A program made the position numbers and the translations under genes. This document shows, one piece after another, positions 1 to 6,724 of a stretch of 8,469 nucleotides of DNA (its first letter is position 1; every line of letters starts with the position of its first letter). The DNA is from Sediminibacterium sp. (GTDB lineage Bacteria; Bacteroidota; Bacteroidia; Chitinophagales; Chitinophagaceae). Under the pieces are notes generated by a model. It worked only from the letters and a program-made list of their open reading frames with translations. It searched no databases and was not told where the DNA came from. Location: NCBI GenBank assembly GCA_017987615.1, contig JAGNTI010000053.1:1-8469 (forward strand), in the 5' to 3' direction.

Positions 1-45
1 AAAACGGCCAATAAAGCCGGAACCTAACATAGCAATGTTTTTCAT
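1..45 (-). CDS. Gfo/Idh/MocA-type NAD(P)-dependent oxidoreductase, N-terminal fragment (runs off left edge)
   Basis: Only the first 15 codons are present, reading MKNIAMLGSGFIGRF. This is the first beta strand and glycine-rich loop (GSGFIG, of the GxGxxG type) of a Rossmann NAD(P)-binding domain starting at the very N-terminus, as in Gfo/Idh/MocA sugar dehydrogenases. The ATG lies 10 bases beyond the stop of the permease gene on the same strand, so the two are probably co-transcribed. The family assignment rests on the short motif plus context: permease, oxidoreductase and ThuA genes commonly cluster in Bacteroidota. Another Rossmann dehydrogenase cannot be excluded from 15 residues. Confidence 0.6.
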   Translation of the reverse strand, partial: MKNIAMLGSGFIGRF

Positions 46-55
46 GATCTTTTAA

Positions 56-1288
56 TTATGAAGCAGCAAGCTGCTTTTTTTCTTTGAAAAATAATACAAA
101 TAATACGAGTACAATACTTGCAATAACAGCAGGATACAACCAAATGGTTTCCCAAATATGTTGTTGTGTAGTAACGCCATTAACAGTAGTGCTTTGGTTG
201 TAGGCATTTGCTACATAGCCACTATAATTAGTGCCAATAAACATGCCCACGCCATAGGTGGCAAATGTAAATAAGCTTTGCGCAGCATTTTTAATTTTTT
301 CGCCAGCCATTTTTTCTGTGTACATATAGCCTGTTACAAAAAAGAAGTCATAACAGATGCCGTGTAATATAACGCCAGCATATAATAGCCACTCCGCATC
401 CATATTGCCGTATGCAAAACAGATATAACGAATAGCCCACGCTGCCATGCCTAATACGAGCATTTTTTTAACACCCAGTCTATAAAATAAAAACGGGATG
501 GTGATAATAAATAAAGCTTCTGACATTTGCCCCATTGTCATTTTAGCGGCGGTATTAGAACCCCAAAACTCTCCTAAAAATGAACCCGCAAATCCGTAGT
601 AAAATGATAAGGGAATACAAATTAATATAGCGGCAATAAAAAATAATAAAAACGATCTTTCTTTTAAAAGCACAAAAGCATCTGCACCAAAAATGGCACC
701 AAATGATGTATTGTTAGCTGTAGATTTTGGTGGTGTATTAGGGAGAACAAAACTAAATACGCCTAATAGTGCAGAAGCACCAGCAGCAATAATAAAAGTG
801 GTTTCTCCTTCACCAATAGCTAGTTTAGAAATCACAAGACCCGCTACAATCCAACCCAGTGTACCAAAAACGCGAATCCATGGAAACTGTTTGCCCGGAT
901 CACTCATTTGTGCAAATGCAACACTATTGCTTAAAGCAATGGTTGGCATGTATAGTAAAGAATAGGCAAGTATCACCCAGTAAAAAGAAGTGGTAGCCGT
1001 CATTTTAGTAGCATAGAATAATAGCGCAGCACCAATAATGTGCAGGATACCCATAATTTTTTGTGCAGCAAAAAAACGGTCTGCAATCATGCCTACAAAA
1101 AAAGGAGAGAGCATGGTAGCAATAGCACCAGCGCCATAGGTAGCGCCTTTAGCAAGGTCTACAACATTTTGACCTTCTGCTTTAAATAGGCTATCCATGT
1201 ATGGGCCCATTGTTACATACCAGGCGCCCCAAATGTAATATTGTAAAAACATCATGGCGGCTAGCATGATTCCTGTTTTCATTTTCAT
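56..1288 (-). CDS. MFS permease of the nucleoside:H+ symporter (NupG-like) family
   Basis: The gene encodes a 410-residue inner-membrane transporter of about 12 hydrophobic helices. The N-terminus carries YYIWGAWYVTMGPY at about residues 17-30, a signature of the NupG/XapB nucleoside:H+ symporter branch of the major facilitator superfamily. The conserved loop between helices 2 and 3 is seen as SPFFVGMIADRFF. The C-terminus is short, cytoplasmic and basic (FKEKKQ). The frame is open upstream to a TTG at 1327, but the ATG at 1288 (MKMKTGI) is preferred because it puts the first helix at the usual distance from the start; the ATG at 1282 is an alternative. No Shine-Dalgarno is visible. In Bacteroidota, permeases of this branch often sit beside Gfo/Idh/MocA and ThuA genes, so the substrate may be a sugar or sugar derivative and not a nucleoside; this is inference. 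It is divergent from the ThuA gene across 64 bases and leads into the oxidoreductase at the left edge. Confidence 0.8.
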   Translation of the reverse strand: MKMKTGIMLAAMMFLQYYIWGAWYVTMGPYMDSLFKAEGQNVVDLAKGATYGAGAIATMLSPFFVGMIADRFFAAQKIMGILHIIGAALLFYATKMTATTSFYWVILAYSLLYMPTIALSNSVAFAQMSDPGKQFPWIRVFGTLGWIVAGLVISKLAIGEGETTFIIAAGASALLGVFSFVLPNTPPKSTANNTSFGAIFGADAFVLLKERSFLLFFIAAILICIPLSFYYGFAGSFLGEFWGSNTAAKMTMGQMSEALFIITIPFLFYRLGVKKMLVLGMAAWAIRYICFAYGNMDAEWLLYAGVILHGICYDFFFVTGYMYTEKMAGEKIKNAAQSLFTFATYGVGMFIGTNYSGYVANAYNQSTTVNGVTTQQHIWETIWLYPAVIASIVLVLFVLFFKEKKQLAAS

Positions 1289-1352
1289 AAGCAAATTGTT
1301 AATCGTTTTTCTTACATTAGGGTTCAATTTAAGTAATTTTCAAACGTTATTT

Positions 1353-2093
1353 ATGAAAAATAAATCAAACCTTTTCCGCATTGCTTTCTTATTCATTGCA
1401 CTCGGTATTATGGGAGCTGTTTCAGCAGCCGTAAATCCTGTAAAGCAGGTTAAAATATTGGTATTTTTTGAAACAAAAGGCTTCTACCATAGTTCTATTC
1501 CGGTAGCTGTTGCGGCGCTTCAAAAATTAGGACAAGACAATAATATGTTAGTAGATACGACATCCGAGTCGGCCACTTTTTTACAACCAGATTTAGATAC
1601 CTATAGTGCTATTGTTTTTATGAGCACCACTGGCGATGTTTTTAATGAAGTGGAGCAAAAGGCGTTTAAAAAGTACATCAATAATGGCGGAGGCTTTGTG
1701 GGGATACATGCAGCTACCGATACAGAGTATGGATGGCCTTGGTACAATCAATTGGTGGGTGGTTATTTTAAAAGTCATCCTAAACAGCAGGAAGCAGTAT
1801 TAAATGTTGTAGATGCGAATCATAAGTCTACCAAACATTTACCTGCGCAGTGGAAACGTTTTGACGAATGGTACAATTTTAAAGACATGCAACCAGGTTT
1901 ACATATCCTCATTAACATCGATGAAAAATCATATGAAGGTGGTGAAATGGGCGCTTCGCATCCAATGGCATGGTATCATAAATTTGATGGGGGTAAAGCT
2001 TTTTACACAGAGCTTGGACATACCAACGAATCTTTTTCAGACCCTGTATACCTAAAGCATATACTAGGAGGCATTCAGTATGCGGCTAAATAG
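1353..2093 (+). CDS. Secreted ThuA-domain protein
   Basis: The 246-residue product has a signal peptide: a basic start (MKNKSNLFR), a hydrophobic core at about residues 9-23 and a likely signal peptidase I site after VSA (residue 25). The rest is a single ThuA (trehalose utilisation-like) domain, a flavodoxin/class I glutamine amidotransferase-like fold. Visible landmarks are KILVFFETKGFYHSS (34-48), GGGFVGIHAATDTEYGWPWY (112-131) and the C-terminal SHPMAWYH and ELGHTNESF motifs. The precise reaction of most ThuA proteins is unknown; they associate with sugar oxidation and disaccharide catabolism clusters, and a periplasmic role is inferred from the signal. The frame is open further upstream, but starting at 1353 gives a normal signal peptide, whereas earlier starts would read through the intergenic region. 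A poor -7-like element (TACATTAG, 1313-1320) lies upstream. The last 8 bases overlap the end of the convergent sulfhydrylase gene. Confidence 0.85.
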   Translation: MKNKSNLFRIAFLFIALGIMGAVSAAVNPVKQVKILVFFETKGFYHSSIPVAVAALQKLGQDNNMLVDTTSESATFLQPDLDTYSAIVFMSTTGDVFNEVEQKAFKKYINNGGGFVGIHAATDTEYGWPWYNQLVGGYFKSHPKQQEAVLNVVDANHKSTKHLPAQWKRFDEWYNFKDMQPGLHILINIDEKSYEGGEMGASHPMAWYHKFDGGKAFYTELGHTNESFSDPVYLKHILGGIQYAAK

Positions 2094-3255
2094 CGGCAAG
2101 GGCTTGTGTGATATCTGCTAATATATCATCTCTATGCTCAAGTCCTACACTGATTCGAATAAGTCCGGGTGTAATGTTTACAGCAAGTCGTTCAGCTTCT
2201 GAAAGTTTTGCATGCGTAGTGCTTGCAGGGTGAGAGGCGATGCTCCTTGTGTCTCCTAGGTTAGCCGTTAAAGACAACATTTTTAATTGATTTAAAAATG
2301 TTTTTCCGGCTTCTAATCCTCCCTTTAATTCAAAACAAACAATGCCGCCACCATTTGTCATTTGCTTTTTAGCAATAGCATGTTGTGGATGACTCGCTAA
2401 AAAAGGATAACGTAGTGTTGCAATGGCTGCATGATTTTCCAATGCCTCTGCAATAAATAAAGCGTTGGATGCATGCCTTTCCATACGAACATCTAATGTT
2501 TCGATGCTCTTACTTAAAAGCCATGCATTAAATGGAGAAAGTGCAGGTCCTGTGCTTCTGCAAAACAGGTAAATATTTTTGATGAGTTCTTTTTTGCCAA
2601 CGATCACGCCACCTAATACACGACCTTGGCCATCTATCCATTTAGTTGCAGAGTGCACCACTAAATCTGCACCAAAGTCTATGGGGCGTTGGTTTACAGG
2701 CGTTGCAAAACAATTGTCAACGTTTAAAATAAGGTTATGTTTTTTAGCAACCCTGCCAATCATTTCTAAATCTAAAATATCTAGCCCTGGGTTGGTAGGT
2801 GTTTCTAAATAAATCATTTTAGTAGCTGGAGTAACAGCGGCTTCCCACTCAGCTTCTGTTGCTGTAGCTAACACATACGATGTGTCGATACCATAATTAG
2901 GAAGGTATTTTGTAATCACGGTGTGCGTGCTACCAAAAATAGAATTACAAGAAAGTAAATGATCGCCTTTTTTTAATAGCGCCATAAAAGATCCAAAAAC
3001 GGCGCTCATACCAGACGCGGTTGCATAACCTGCTTCGGCACCTTCTAGTGCGCAAATTTTATCTGTAAATTCTTGCACATTGGGGTTGCTGAATCTGCTA
3101 TAAATATTATCGTCAGTTTCATCTGCAAAAGCAGCGCGCATACTTTCTGCATCATCAAAACAAAAGCTACTCGTCAAATAAAGTGGACTGCTATGTTCCA
3201 TTTCATTTGTTTGCGTGGTTCTAATTCTTATGGCGTCTGTTTGCGGCTTTGACAT
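2086..3255 (-). CDS. metZ: O-succinyl/O-acetylhomoserine sulfhydrylase (MetZ-type, Cys/Met metabolism PLP enzyme)
   Basis: The 389-residue product is a full-length cytoplasmic member of the Cys/Met metabolism PLP-dependent family. The cofactor-binding lysine is K205 in SATKWIDGQGRVLGG; the DGQGR stretch after the lysine is characteristic of the MetZ (O-succinylhomoserine sulfhydrylase) branch and differs from the usual MetB/MetC sequence. Other family landmarks are YSRFSNPNV (52-60, phosphate-binding Tyr and Arg), ASGMSA (80-85), ETPTNPG (151-157) and the PLP-pyridine aspartate D180 in NVDNCFATP. The expected reaction is activated homoserine plus sulfide to homocysteine. The divergent neighbour is metX, which in most bacteria makes O-acetylhomoserine, so the real substrate here may be the acetyl ester despite the MetZ signature. 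Cystathionine gamma-synthase is the main alternative. The start is an ATG about 16-20 nucleotides after a likely transcription start. Confidence 0.85.
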   Translation of the reverse strand: MSKPQTDAIRIRTTQTNEMEHSSPLYLTSSFCFDDAESMRAAFADETDDNIYSRFSNPNVQEFTDKICALEGAEAGYATASGMSAVFGSFMALLKKGDHLLSCNSIFGSTHTVITKYLPNYGIDTSYVLATATEAEWEAAVTPATKMIYLETPTNPGLDILDLEMIGRVAKKHNLILNVDNCFATPVNQRPIDFGADLVVHSATKWIDGQGRVLGGVIVGKKELIKNIYLFCRSTGPALSPFNAWLLSKSIETLDVRMERHASNALFIAEALENHAAIATLRYPFLASHPQHAIAKKQMTNGGGIVCFELKGGLEAGKTFLNQLKMLSLTANLGDTRSIASHPASTTHAKLSEAERLAVNITPGLIRISVGLEHRDDILADITQALAAI

Positions 3256-3277
3256 AGTATGTATAGATGCTTTGAAG

Positions 3278-3285
3278 CAAAGGTA
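3278..3285 (-). promoter_or_regulatory. Bacteroidota -7 promoter element for the metZ-type gene
   Basis: Read on the minus strand this is TACCTTTG, an exact match to the Bacteroidota primary sigma -7 consensus TAnnTTTG. It ends 22 bases upstream of the start codon at 3255, giving a short leader. No TTTG was found at the usual -33 distance: the nearest TTG trinucleotides are 11 and 24 bases upstream, so only the -7 half is convincing. Confidence 0.5.
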
Positions 3286-3352
3286 AGGTTCATAAACAAC
3301 CTACCGCTGCAAGCTTTCTAAAATATTTTATGTCTAGTGATTAACTTGTAGT

Positions 3353-3359
3353 TATTTTG
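3353..3359 (+). promoter_or_regulatory. Possible -7-like element immediately before metX
   Basis: TATTTTG, or TTATTTTG if one more base is included, resembles the TAnnTTTG consensus with one base missing. It ends 6 bases before the metX ATG at 3366, so transcription from it would start almost at the start codon. No -33 TTTG is seen. This is a weak call. Confidence 0.2.
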
Positions 3360-3365
3360 TACCTC

Positions 3366-4388
3366 ATGCACTCTCAAACTCAATACCTAGAATACAAACA
3401 GCCGTTCGTTTTAGAATGCGGAGAGGTATTGCCTAGTTTAACCATTGCTTACCATACTTATGGTACGCTAAATGCATCAGGCACCAATGTGGCATGGGTT
3501 TGTCATGCCTTAACAGCAAATGCTAATGCATCTGATTGGTGGAAGGGTTTGGTAGGAAATGACTCGCTTATTAATGAACAAGATTATTTTATTGTTTGTG
3601 CAAATATCATTGGCTCTTGTTATGGATCTACTGGCCCACTAACTGACAACCCAAATACAGGTGCTCCTTACTATTCAAGTTTTCCTGCAGTAACCATTAG
3701 AGACATGGTTAAAGCGCATATTATATTAAGAGAGGCGCTTGGAGTTCATTCCATTGCTTTATTAATGGGTGGCAGTATGGGTGGATATCAAGTACTTGAA
3801 TGGGCTTTGCATGAACCTTCGCGCATTCAAAAATTATTTTTAATTGCTACATCGTCTACAGAAAGTGCATGGGGCGTTGCAATTCATACAGCACAACGTT
3901 TAGCTATTGAAGCTGATCAAACATGGAATACCATGGAAGCAAATGCTGGTGCTGCTGGCTTAAAAGCTGCGCGTGCTATTGGCATGTTAACTTACCGTAA
4001 TTATGCCATTTTTAAAGAAGCACAAACCGATGCTGATTCCGAAAAAATAGATGGCTATAAAGTCTCTTCTTATATCAACTATCAAGGAGATAAACTCGTG
4101 AATAGATTTAATGCCTATTCTTATTGGCTACTCACCAAATCGATGGATAGCCATCACTTATCTAGAGGAAGAGGAATGGATGTAGCGCAGGTTTTAAAAA
4201 GCATTACAATTCCAACACTAGTCATTGGTCTTAAAAGTGATATTTTATGTCCACTAGAAGAGCAGCGTTTTATGGCGGCTCATTTGTCCAATGCACAGCT
4301 GGTAGAAATAGATTCGAGCTACGGACATGATGGTTTTATTATTGAAACCAAACAAATAGCTACGCATCTCGCCCCTTTTTTACAATAA
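3366..4388 (+). CDS. metX: Homoserine O-acetyltransferase (MetX, alpha/beta hydrolase fold)
   Basis: The 340-residue cytoplasmic enzyme of methionine synthesis transfers an acyl group, usually acetyl from acetyl-CoA, to the homoserine hydroxyl. The catalytic triad is visible: nucleophile S137 in GGSMGG (135-140), D292 in LKSDILCP and H321 in YGHDGF. Other MetX landmarks are YHTYGTLN (29-36), CHALTANANASDWW (46-59, oxyanion region) and NIIGSCYGSTGP (80-91). The length is slightly below the roughly 350-380 residues common in the family, but both ends look complete. The ATG at 3366 is preferred over an in-frame TTG at 3357, which lies inside the putative promoter. The gene is divergent from the metZ-type sulfhydrylase, fitting consecutive steps of one pathway. 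Some MetX homologues use succinyl-CoA; acceptor specificity cannot be settled by eye. The stop is 8 bases from the end of the convergent acylase gene. Confidence 0.92.
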   Translation: MHSQTQYLEYKQPFVLECGEVLPSLTIAYHTYGTLNASGTNVAWVCHALTANANASDWWKGLVGNDSLINEQDYFIVCANIIGSCYGSTGPLTDNPNTGAPYYSSFPAVTIRDMVKAHIILREALGVHSIALLMGGSMGGYQVLEWALHEPSRIQKLFLIATSSTESAWGVAIHTAQRLAIEADQTWNTMEANAGAAGLKAARAIGMLTYRNYAIFKEAQTDADSEKIDGYKVSSYINYQGDKLVNRFNAYSYWLLTKSMDSHHLSRGRGMDVAQVLKSITIPTLVIGLKSDILCPLEEQRFMAAHLSNAQLVEIDSSYGHDGFIIETKQIATHLAPFLQ

Positions 4389-4396
4389 ATTTTTAT

Positions 4397-6457
4397 TTAC
4401 TGCGGATGGTAAATGCTTTTTGCATTTTTATACACTTCCTCTTTGTTTAAGGTCATCTTTTTTGTTTGCTGACGTGTAAACATTTCCATTTGGTCAGTGT
4501 AGTGCGGCGAGTCTTTTTTGGCAGATGCGCCGTATACATTGAGTGATTCTATTTGCGGTCCGTCTTTTGTAAACCTTACCAGCTCTATGTATGCGTCTCC
4601 CTGGTTGCCTTTCCATTTGCCATCTTTGTAAGGAATCGAGTACATAGGGGCAAGTACATCCGGCAAACCTGGAAGTGGAATTTCTTTACTGCCTCGAACT
4701 AATTTTTGAACTTCTCCAAGTGCAATATTTGTTTTGCCAAAATCTTTTAGCATGGTTTGTTTTGCTTCTCGTAATAGCTGTGCGGCAAGTATTTTACTAA
4801 TCGATTTATTTTGTAAGTAAAGCGCTTTGTTTTTATTAGCAGCTGCTTGCACAAAAAAGAATGTGCCTGCGCCAATACTCTCCGCATCTGAATTTCTATT
4901 CCAGTTACCTAGTTGCGTAATAATATCTGCAATATCAGGGAACTCAGTACTGTTCAATAAAAATACCGTGTCAATTTTGCTAGGAAAATAAAACGAAGAC
5001 GGAAATTGTCTATCAAATTTGATGCGTTTGAAATCTTCGTAACTTACTTTGTTGAGTGGTTTAATAAGTTCATCAAAACGCATGCTCCTGTTGTTTTCTA
5101 TGGTTTCGTAACCCATGGTAGGATCAATGATAGTAGGATTTTCTGAACCAAGTGTGCTATGAAAAGGAGAGTGGTTGGTGTTATATACATAACCCGATTT
5201 TGGTTGCAGTACCTGCGGTAAATTAGATAGTGGGTGAAGGTCTGTCCACAGTGTTTTGCTGGTGTTGCCTGGAAGCGTTGTTTTCCAATTGTAGTTTTTG
5301 TCTCTTACCGGAATACGGCCATTGCTAATATAATAAATAGTATCGTAACGATCGGCGTATACAATGTTGTAACCAGGAATAGCAAGCATGTTTAATGCAC
5401 TTTTAAATTCGGTAAAGTTTTTTGCTTTGTTAAAAGCATACCACTGCTCGAGTCCTCTAATATCCATTTGTGCAGGCATGCGAATTGAAAAAACACCTCT
5501 TGGTGTGATAATGGTTGGGCCGTATTTGCTCCAGTATGCTTTTTTGCTTAAGGGTGCTATTACGCCTGCAATTTTTACTTTTAATGGCGCTGTTTTTACT
5601 TCTAGTGTTTCCCATTTGCCATCAAATTTGTATTGCAATTTGTTTTTAGGATTCATTTCTAATTGATAAACGTCTAATTTGTCAGGGGCATTTACAGTAT
5701 GGGCCCATCCTAAATATTCGTTGCAGCCATGTAAGATGCAGGGAGCGCCCGGAAAATTAGCGCCTATAATATTCCAGCCATCTTCGCTATTTAAATGTGC
5801 TTCATAAAAAGCCACAGGACCTTCCAATGGTTGGTGTGCATTGATGTCTAAGTACACCTGACCGTCGGTGGTTTTGGCGCTATTAAAAGCAAAAGCATTA
5901 CTGCCCTGCGTTTTATAATTTTCGAGTAGTGGAACCGTGCCACCAAAAATGGAACTTAATGCTTTGTCGGCGCCAGATAACACGCAAAGTTGTAGGACCG
6001 AATATTGAACCATGTCTTTTGGGGTAACTGGAAATATTTTTTTGAGCATCACTTCTTTGGGGTGCGCTGCTGCATATGCATTGAGTCCAGCGGCGTAGCC
6101 TTCTAGTAATTTTTTAAATGCGGGACTTAAATCGGACTCGTATTTTGCTTCTACAAGTTCTGGAATGCGTAATAGGTGAATGATATAATCTATCGAAGCT
6201 CCTTTTTTACCTTGGTATTGTGCTAGCATAGATTTACCCGCCATTAATGATTGTTGGATAGTTTCAAAATCATCTTCTGCATGTGCCCAAGCAAGGCCGT
6301 ATGCTACATCCGGATCGGTTTTGCCAAAAATATGTGGTACGCCAAAGCTATCTCTGATAATATCAATTTTTGCTGGGTTTATTTGCGCGCTTACTTGGTA
6401 TGGTATTGCCGCAAGGCCAATCAATAAGCAGGTAATAAGTAGGCGATATTTTTTCAT
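4397..6457 (-). CDS. Exported penicillin acylase-family (peptidase S45) Ntn hydrolase
   Basis: The 686-residue product starts with a signal peptide (MKKYRLLITC..., hydrophobic core to about residue 20, likely cleavage after VSA at 24), so it acts in the periplasm or outside. The alpha-chain region opens with DSFGVPHIFG (36-45) and AWAHAEDDFETIQ (56-68), typical of S45. The predicted autoproteolytic site is the Gly185-Ser186 bond in QGSNAFAF, with S186 becoming the N-terminal nucleophile of the beta chain. Further family landmarks are LGWAHTVNAPDKLDVYQLEM (249-268), GYNIVYADR (362-370) and SGYVYNTNHSPF (421-432), the last probably carrying the oxyanion asparagine. This arrangement resembles aculeacin/acyl-homoserine-lactone acylases. 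Such enzymes hydrolyse amide bonds of N-acylated compounds; the substrate cannot be named. It is monocistronic by context, convergent with metX and divergent from the small membrane protein gene. No Shine-Dalgarno precedes the ATG, and no convincing promoter was seen. Confidence 0.87.
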   Translation of the reverse strand: MKKYRLLITCLLIGLAAIPYQVSAQINPAKIDIIRDSFGVPHIFGKTDPDVAYGLAWAHAEDDFETIQQSLMAGKSMLAQYQGKKGASIDYIIHLLRIPELVEAKYESDLSPAFKKLLEGYAAGLNAYAAAHPKEVMLKKIFPVTPKDMVQYSVLQLCVLSGADKALSSIFGGTVPLLENYKTQGSNAFAFNSAKTTDGQVYLDINAHQPLEGPVAFYEAHLNSEDGWNIIGANFPGAPCILHGCNEYLGWAHTVNAPDKLDVYQLEMNPKNKLQYKFDGKWETLEVKTAPLKVKIAGVIAPLSKKAYWSKYGPTIITPRGVFSIRMPAQMDIRGLEQWYAFNKAKNFTEFKSALNMLAIPGYNIVYADRYDTIYYISNGRIPVRDKNYNWKTTLPGNTSKTLWTDLHPLSNLPQVLQPKSGYVYNTNHSPFHSTLGSENPTIIDPTMGYETIENNRSMRFDELIKPLNKVSYEDFKRIKFDRQFPSSFYFPSKIDTVFLLNSTEFPDIADIITQLGNWNRNSDAESIGAGTFFFVQAAANKNKALYLQNKSISKILAAQLLREAKQTMLKDFGKTNIALGEVQKLVRGSKEIPLPGLPDVLAPMYSIPYKDGKWKGNQGDAYIELVRFTKDGPQIESLNVYGASAKKDSPHYTDQMEMFTRQQTKKMTLNKEEVYKNAKSIYHPQ
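4411..4429 (+). terminator. Weak hairpin plus T-run downstream of metX
   Basis: AAATGC (4411-4416) can pair with GCATTT (4422-4427) across a five-T loop, followed by more T residues. It begins 22 bases after the metX stop and lies within the 3' coding end of the opposite-strand acylase gene. The stem has only two G-C pairs, so it may be chance in AT-rich sequence. No better terminator was found between these convergent genes. Confidence 0.22.
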
Positions 6458-6500
6458 ATAATTTAATGTAAGCTAGTATAACAAGATAATGGGTAAAGTG

Positions 6501-6528
6501 TTTAGTATTTTATAGTGGTGTATCTTTG
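6501..6528 (+). promoter_or_regulatory. Bacteroidota-type promoter for the small membrane protein gene
   Basis: TATCTTTG at 6521-6528 matches the -7 consensus TAnnTTTG exactly. TTTA at 6501-6504, 16 bases upstream, is one mismatch from the -33 TTTG. The start codon at 6545 follows after 16 bases, giving a leader of roughly 10 nucleotides. It is the best complete promoter in the window and independently supports the short gene behind it. Confidence 0.6.
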
Positions 6529-6544
6529 AATTAAAATATATACC

Positions 6545-6724
6545 ATGTCAATTTTTAAGCAATTAAAAGAATACCTTTTTATTTCAAAAAGAGACCCCAA
6601 TGAGCCGCGTACTCAATGGATGAAATACATGCATGGTATGAACCGGATTTCGCTGTTTATGTTTTTGATGGCGGTGCTTATTATTTTATTTAAGTCGCTG
6701 ATATTACCCCTCATCAATAAATAG
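6545..6724 (+). CDS. Small single-helix membrane protein (DUF6728-like)
   Basis: This 59-residue ORF encodes a charged N-terminal half ([20 protein letters not shown], then [14 protein letters not shown]) followed by one hydrophobic helix at about residues 34-57. It resembles small conserved Bacteroidota proteins with a KxxP...MHGxN motif before a single transmembrane segment; I recall these as DUF6728, but that name is from memory and unverified. Support for a real gene is the consensus promoter directly upstream, the organised charged-then-hydrophobic sequence and the fact that it fills an otherwise empty interval. The positive residues before the helix suggest an N-in orientation. The last 21 bases overlap the 3' end of the convergent lpxB gene. 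Function is unknown. Confidence 0.75.
   Translation: MSIFKQLKEYLFISKRDPNEPRTQWMKYMHGMNRISLFMFLMAVLIILFKSLILPLINK

Noticed and set aside
693..965. Open frame of about 90 codons on the plus strand
   Set aside because: It lies wholly antisense to the permease gene, has no promoter or family motif, and its composition is the mirror of the membrane-protein codons.
1289..1327. TTG start adding 13 residues to the permease
   Set aside because: The extra residues lie in the intergenic region and are not needed; ATG at 1288 fits the family's N-terminus better.
1254..1352. N-terminal extension of the ThuA protein by 33 residues
   Set aside because: It would overlap the start of the divergent permease gene and bury the signal peptide; the ATG at 1353 gives a normal signal peptide.
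3256..3365. SAM riboswitch or other structured leader for the methionine genes
   Set aside because: The interval is only 110 bases shared by two divergent genes, the metZ leader is about 20 bases, and no multi-stem structure or terminator was seen.
5388..5666. Open frame of about 92 codons on the plus strand
   Set aside because: Antisense to a well-supported acylase gene, with no recognisable motif or start signal; similar shadow frames at 1593-1778, 1813-2055 and 2579-2812 were dropped for the same reason.
6458..6500. Promoter for the acylase gene on the minus strand
   Set aside because: The best candidate (TATCTTG-like) lacks a base of the consensus and has no -33 partner.
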